Below are positions 60,601-64,000 of a DNA stretch of 64,000 nt, one piece after another. The stretch comes from Agaricus subrufescens. Lineage: Eukaryota > Basidiomycota > Agaricomycetes > Agaricales > Agaricaceae. Location of the stretch: NCBI GenBank assembly GCA_029945375.1, contig CM057061.1, positions 3,162,001 to 3,226,000 on the forward strand. Direction: 5' to 3'. Within the stretch, counting starts at the first letter, position 1. The number at the start of each line of letters is the position of its first letter. The position numbers and the translations under genes are program-made. Under the pieces are notes generated by a model. The model saw nothing but the letters and a program-made list of their open reading frames with translations. It was not told where the DNA came from and did not search any database.

Positions 60601-61522
60601 CATCATGGATGGAAGCCAGAGCATTACAAAAAGAAGATGCCAAGTCTATTGGGGCTTGGCTCTTTGAAGACATAATATGCCGATGGGGGAGCCTAGTCAA
60701 AATTGTCACAGATAACGGTGCCCCATTTAGGAAGGCAGTCTGATGGCTAGAGGAGAAATATGGGATAAAAGCAGTAGCTATCTCCCCATATAACTCACAA
60801 GCTAATGGAACAATTGAGAGACTGCATTGGGATCTGTGACAGATGCTTTACAAGGCTACCGGAGGGGATCTGAAGCGGTGGTTCTGGGTATTACACCATG
60901 TAACTTGGGCCAACCAGATAACAGTCAGAAAAGGCACAGGTTGCTCACCATATTTCATGATAACTGGAGCCCAACCAACCATCCCGCTGGATATAGAAGA
61001 AGCAACATGGCTAGTTAGTTACCCTAATAAGATGATTTCCACTACAGAATTGCTAGGGCTATGAGTGCAAGCGCTAGCTAAGCACATCTCGCATGTAGAA
61101 GAAATGCGACAGAGAGTTGTGAGGAAAAACTCTGATGAGCCTTACAGCTCGAAGAAGATATGAAACATAAGATAAAAGATTTCAATCTAGGACTGGGAGA
61201 TTTGGCCCTAGTAAAAAACTCAGCTATCGAAATGTCAGCAGACAGGAAAATGAAAACTAGATACCTAGGCCCAGTGGTTATTGTCAAAAGACTTAAAGGA
61301 GGGGTGTACCTCGTAGCAGAATATGACAGCTCAGTATGGCAGAATAAGGTGGCAGCCTACAGGATAGTGCCCTATCTAGCTAGGCAAAAAATTGTATTCA
61401 GCGATAAAGTTTGTGGTCTCTTGGATGCTACTGGGGAAGAACTGGAGTTGTTAGAGAAACAAGAGCTCGAGAAATCTTTATATGAGGAAAAAGACATCAA
61501 ACTAGTAGTCTCAACCACTTAA
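54672..61522 (+). pseudogene. gypsy gag and pol, broken
   Basis: Gag: WDGKIDKLGDFIWHLECQF (about 55265), then coiled Gln-rich sequence and a knuckle CFYCNETGHRWIVC (about 56153). Pol begins in another frame at 56644: protease LLDSGSQIVSMS (about 57345), RT (WFCVLKKDGKSLCLVHSL about 58470; active site YIDDVPI about 58810), RNase H (LAVDSSWHVVGYYIYQ about 59326), integrase zinc module (HDKLGHRGVYTT… CHLCQARQK, about 60340–60470) and core (IVTDNGAPFRKAV about 60703; SPYNSQANGTIERLH about 60783), and a basic end (RYLGPVVIVKRLKGG about 61259). In-frame TGA codons at 55140, 55839, 55854, 55971, 58830, 59724, 60741, 60837 and 61062; frame changes near 56100 and 61130. No TAA or TAG interrupts it. 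Confidence 0.88.
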
Positions 61523-61647
61523 CAAAAAGCTAGATTGTGAAACAAACACTAGCTAGGACAAGATCTTCAATGGAAAAGACAGGACGGTCTCAGAAGTACA
61601 GAACTACTGCAGTAACCTTGGCAAGGGACAGGGGCTAGGATAGCTAG

Positions 61648-62830
61648 CTAGGTGCCCTTGTTAAGCATACCAGTCAAAGCATCTTGTTGTTGTGCAAGGA
61701 ACTTGTAACAGCAAACGGAAACTTCCAAGTCCTGAGCAGCCAAAACCAATTGGCCATTAGTGACCAAGTATCTAGCCTCCAAGTTGTGCTTGGATGAGGT
61801 CTTAAGGGCAGCATGGTCGACCTCGAGGGTGGAAGCTGTGAGCCCTTGTACAACACTAAGAAGGCCTTTGCCTAATGGATATGCATCAGTCAGATCATAA
61901 ACTAACTAGTAACAGATACTGCACCAGAAGGTAATGGGGCAGTTATGGACACCACAGTACTCATACTGGTAAGGAGCTGTACAGCGTGTTTATAAGTCCA
62001 GCTACTAGTGTCCAAGCCAGGTACAGTGGCATAAGGAATACATACTGTCTGGGGACAAATAGGAGATGGCCCCTGAAACAACCAGACAGAAAGAACTAAT
62101 CAGGAATGGGTGCGATATCAGAAGTAGCTAGTTGCATGTACCACAGCAGAACAAGAGTTGCTTTGAGTTCTGGCAGAAGAGGCTTCACTACCTGGGGCAG
62201 TGGGAACAAGGGAAGGAATAGACCCATCATCATTGATCTCCATGGCCTAGGGGTGCTATTAATCACTAGTTAGGGAAATGGAGAAGAAGATCAGCTTACG
62301 TTAGATGTAGCAGGAAGCTTAGGAGCATTATGAGGGGGGATGACAATGACCTCCTCTTCGCTACCGCTATCGCTACTCTCGACAGTGGCAGAAGACTTGA
62401 TAGTCTTACCATAATGACACTAAACTATCATCAGTAACTAATAAAGCAAGTAGCTAGAGGTTTACCTTTTTAGAAGGAGGGACATTAGACGCCTCAGACC
62501 CAGCTGAGGAACCTTTAGTACTGATATTAGATGCAGGTGTGGCGTTGCTGGATGGGGGACCCTTGGTACAAGTCTTCTGTTCCAAGATCTCAACTAGCTT
62601 GGAGTATACAGGAGGATGCTTGTAATCCTTTTCAAAATTATCCTGCCAGTGTTCAAAGCAGCGTTTGGTATGGCCCAGCAATTTGAATATCTCAGGCTTG
62701 TCAACAGCTGCAGGATCAGACTTGAGCTGCTGTAACAAGGCAGTCTGTAGATCATCGTTAATTACCACTAAAATGTGACAAGCTAGTCACAATGCACAGC
62801 AGAATCAGGCACCAGAGACAAGGCATTGCC
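61648..62830 (-). CDS. antisense multi-exon gene inside the gypsy element
   Basis: I do not recognise the family. On the minus strand several exons join by good splice signals: an exon near 62768–62458 (NDDLQTALLQQLKSDPAAVD, then HTKRCFEHWQDNFEKDY and a Ser/Thr-rich end), an acidic exon near 62415–62300 (SATVESSDSGSEEEVIVIPP), a short exon near 62250 (MEINDDGSIPSLVPTAPG), one near 62070–61915 (TVCIPYATVPGLDTSSWTYK) and the last, 61880–61648 (STLEVDHAALKTSSKHNLEA, then VSVCCYKFLAQQQDALTGML), stop TAG at 61648–61650. The last exon looks helical. The 5' end is uncertain: a possible upstream exon contains a TGA near 62841 and is cut by the repeat at 62875. It shares the CTAG richness of the element, so it has travelled with it for some time. 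Confidence 0.55.
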
Positions 62831-62874
62831 TACAGAACCTCAAGTGGTTTGTTTCAACTCGTAGTGATTGACGC

Positions 62875-64000
62875 TGTTACAGCCCCAGCTGTTTTACGCA
62901 TGAAAATATATGTTTAATGCGGCTAGGTGTACATATTAAGTTCGAGAATGAACAATCGGTCACCCAGTTAGAGATAAGCTCAGTTGAGGACATGTGTGAA
63001 GAGAAGTTGACCTAGGGAACAGTCAAGATTGCATCCACAATTCCTAATAGGAAAACTGTACTGTTAGGGGAAATATAATTGCATTCAAGGACTTTAAAAC
63101 GAGAGTCTCAAGACTGAGTCTAGGGAAACTGTATTGGGAAACCTCATTGAGACTGGTTACAGGATGGCTCGAGGACTTAGCGGAGTGCAGTTCCTTTAGC
63201 GGACCTTATGCTAGGCTGGATCAATAACTACTACCTGCCTAATGGAGAAGGGCTAGGCAATAAGTGAATCACACATGTCGAGACTGAATTAACCTGAAGC
63301 GAGACTGTTGGAATTGTCGGTCGAGACTCTGGATCAGGCAGTAATAGTGATAATCTCGAAGCAACTAAAGGCAAGATAGAAGCGTAGTCTAATCGAGGAC
63401 ATCTTATCGACGGGATAATCAGTGGGTGGTGCACCTCGAGAGTTTCTAGACTAGGGTCTAGGGTTGGAAGCTCGTTAGCCAATGAGGAGTGGGAGATTAG
63501 ACAAGTGCAATGTTCAGTCGAGGAGACTGAATAGTTGAGACTGTTGATTGGTGGAGAAAGATGAGTCAAGGAGACTATACCCATTCAGTGCTGGATACAG
63601 ACTTGGTTATCTGTTTCATATTTGTTTATTTTGTCTCAGTTTTTTATTGTGTATTGTATATAGTCGCCAGTCGAGGACGAGGTTGGGGATCGAATCTTTG
63701 CCCAAGCGCTGTGCGAGTGAAATCAAGTTTGGTTAAACTTCGCAGTGTTCTAAGCATTTCTTAAGTTCTTTCTCGACTCGGAAGGTCTTGTGTTCTGCTC
63801 GAGAGAGTATCTTCACTGGTCTAATAGGATCACAATAGCATTCGGTGCTAGCTCGACTTGTCTTGCAGTCTGTCTCGAAGCGCAAAGGCAGGTCAAGGCT
63901 CTCCAAGTTTGTTGAGGCATCACTATGGCAGACTTGCTACCCCTCCTAGATAGGTGTCTAACCCATTCTATTGAGGACAGTCATCGCAAGCTTAGCCACT
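62875..64000 (+). repeat. TGTTA repeat family, copy 3, incomplete at window end
   Basis: Starts TGTTACAGCCCCAGCTGTTT and matches 51193 downward (minus strand), the minus-strand segment 42000–42233, and 14580–15680. It leaves the window about 300 bases before the expected end. Compared with copy 2 it has only one of the two direct 200-base units. No gene. Confidence 0.7.

Larger units (their letters stand above)
53235..62874 (+). mobile_element. CTAG-rich Ty3/gypsy element with extra antisense gene
   Basis: The left LTR (53235–54587) is followed by a primer-binding site, gag, protease, reverse transcriptase, RNase H, integrase and a chromodomain-free C-terminus ending at 61522. Then comes a multi-exon gene on the opposite strand. 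No second LTR is seen before 62875, where a TGTTA repeat interrupts. The tetranucleotide CTAG, often as CTAGCT or ACTAGT, is conspicuously frequent all along the element and not outside it. It inserted into the zinc-knuckle codons of the minus-strand gypsy element. Confidence 0.8.

Noticed and set aside
62875..62900. Right LTR of the CTAG-rich gypsy element
   Set aside because: The start resembles the left LTR only over about 25 bases and then diverges fully; LTRs of one element should match throughout.

Overview
The window looks like transposon-dominated DNA from an agaricomycete (mushroom-forming basidiomycete) fungus. The reasons are many short GT–AG introns of about 45–70 bases, a Plavaka transposase, a TET/JBP-like oxygenase of the kind expanded in these fungi, Ty1/copia, Ty3/gypsy and APE-type LINE elements, and eukaryotic single-copy genes (Dap1, ALG12, SLD5). 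I cannot name the species. No rRNA, tRNA or CRISPR was seen.

Layout. 1–8016: AT-rich DNA with a complete but decayed Ty1/copia element (2256–7523) flanked by its 5-bp target duplication. 8102–12613: three related protein-kinase genes, two on the minus strand and a broken copy on the plus strand between them. 12614–16345: AT-rich DNA with an LTR-like repeat (14580–about 15946) lying inside a small unidentified coding remnant. 16346–34402: a candidate 18-kb DNA transposon. It has inverted 11-bp ends, long inverted subterminal arrays built on CAAGTA-type words, a Plavaka transposase, a TET/JBP-like 2-oxoglutarate/Fe(II) dioxygenase, a block of damaged host-type genes (a Ser/Pro-rich protein, Dap1, an EGF-like secreted protein, ALG12, SLD5) and an intact multi-exon Arg/Ser-rich gene. 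34403–41695: a decayed CACTA-type (Tnp2) transposase and unassigned DNA. 41696–51193: a 1.7-kb repeat (TGTTA…TAACA) split by a full-length LINE with a 15-bp target duplication. 51194–53234: remains of a minus-strand gypsy element. 53235–62874: a CTAG-rich gypsy element with an extra multi-exon gene on the opposite strand after pol. 62875–end: another copy of the TGTTA repeat, running out of the window.

A theme runs through the window. Of 20 in-frame premature stops I located in otherwise readable genes, 18 are TGA and 2 are TAA, and all seven substitutions separating the two copia LTRs sit at CpG positions. This is the pattern expected from deamination of methylated CpG (CGA to TGA). The window also carries a gene resembling the TET/JBP enzymes that oxidise 5-methylcytosine, next to a transposase. 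Only the Arg/Ser-rich gene and at least one kinase still look undamaged. Exon limits were read by eye from splice signals and family resemblance and are approximate.
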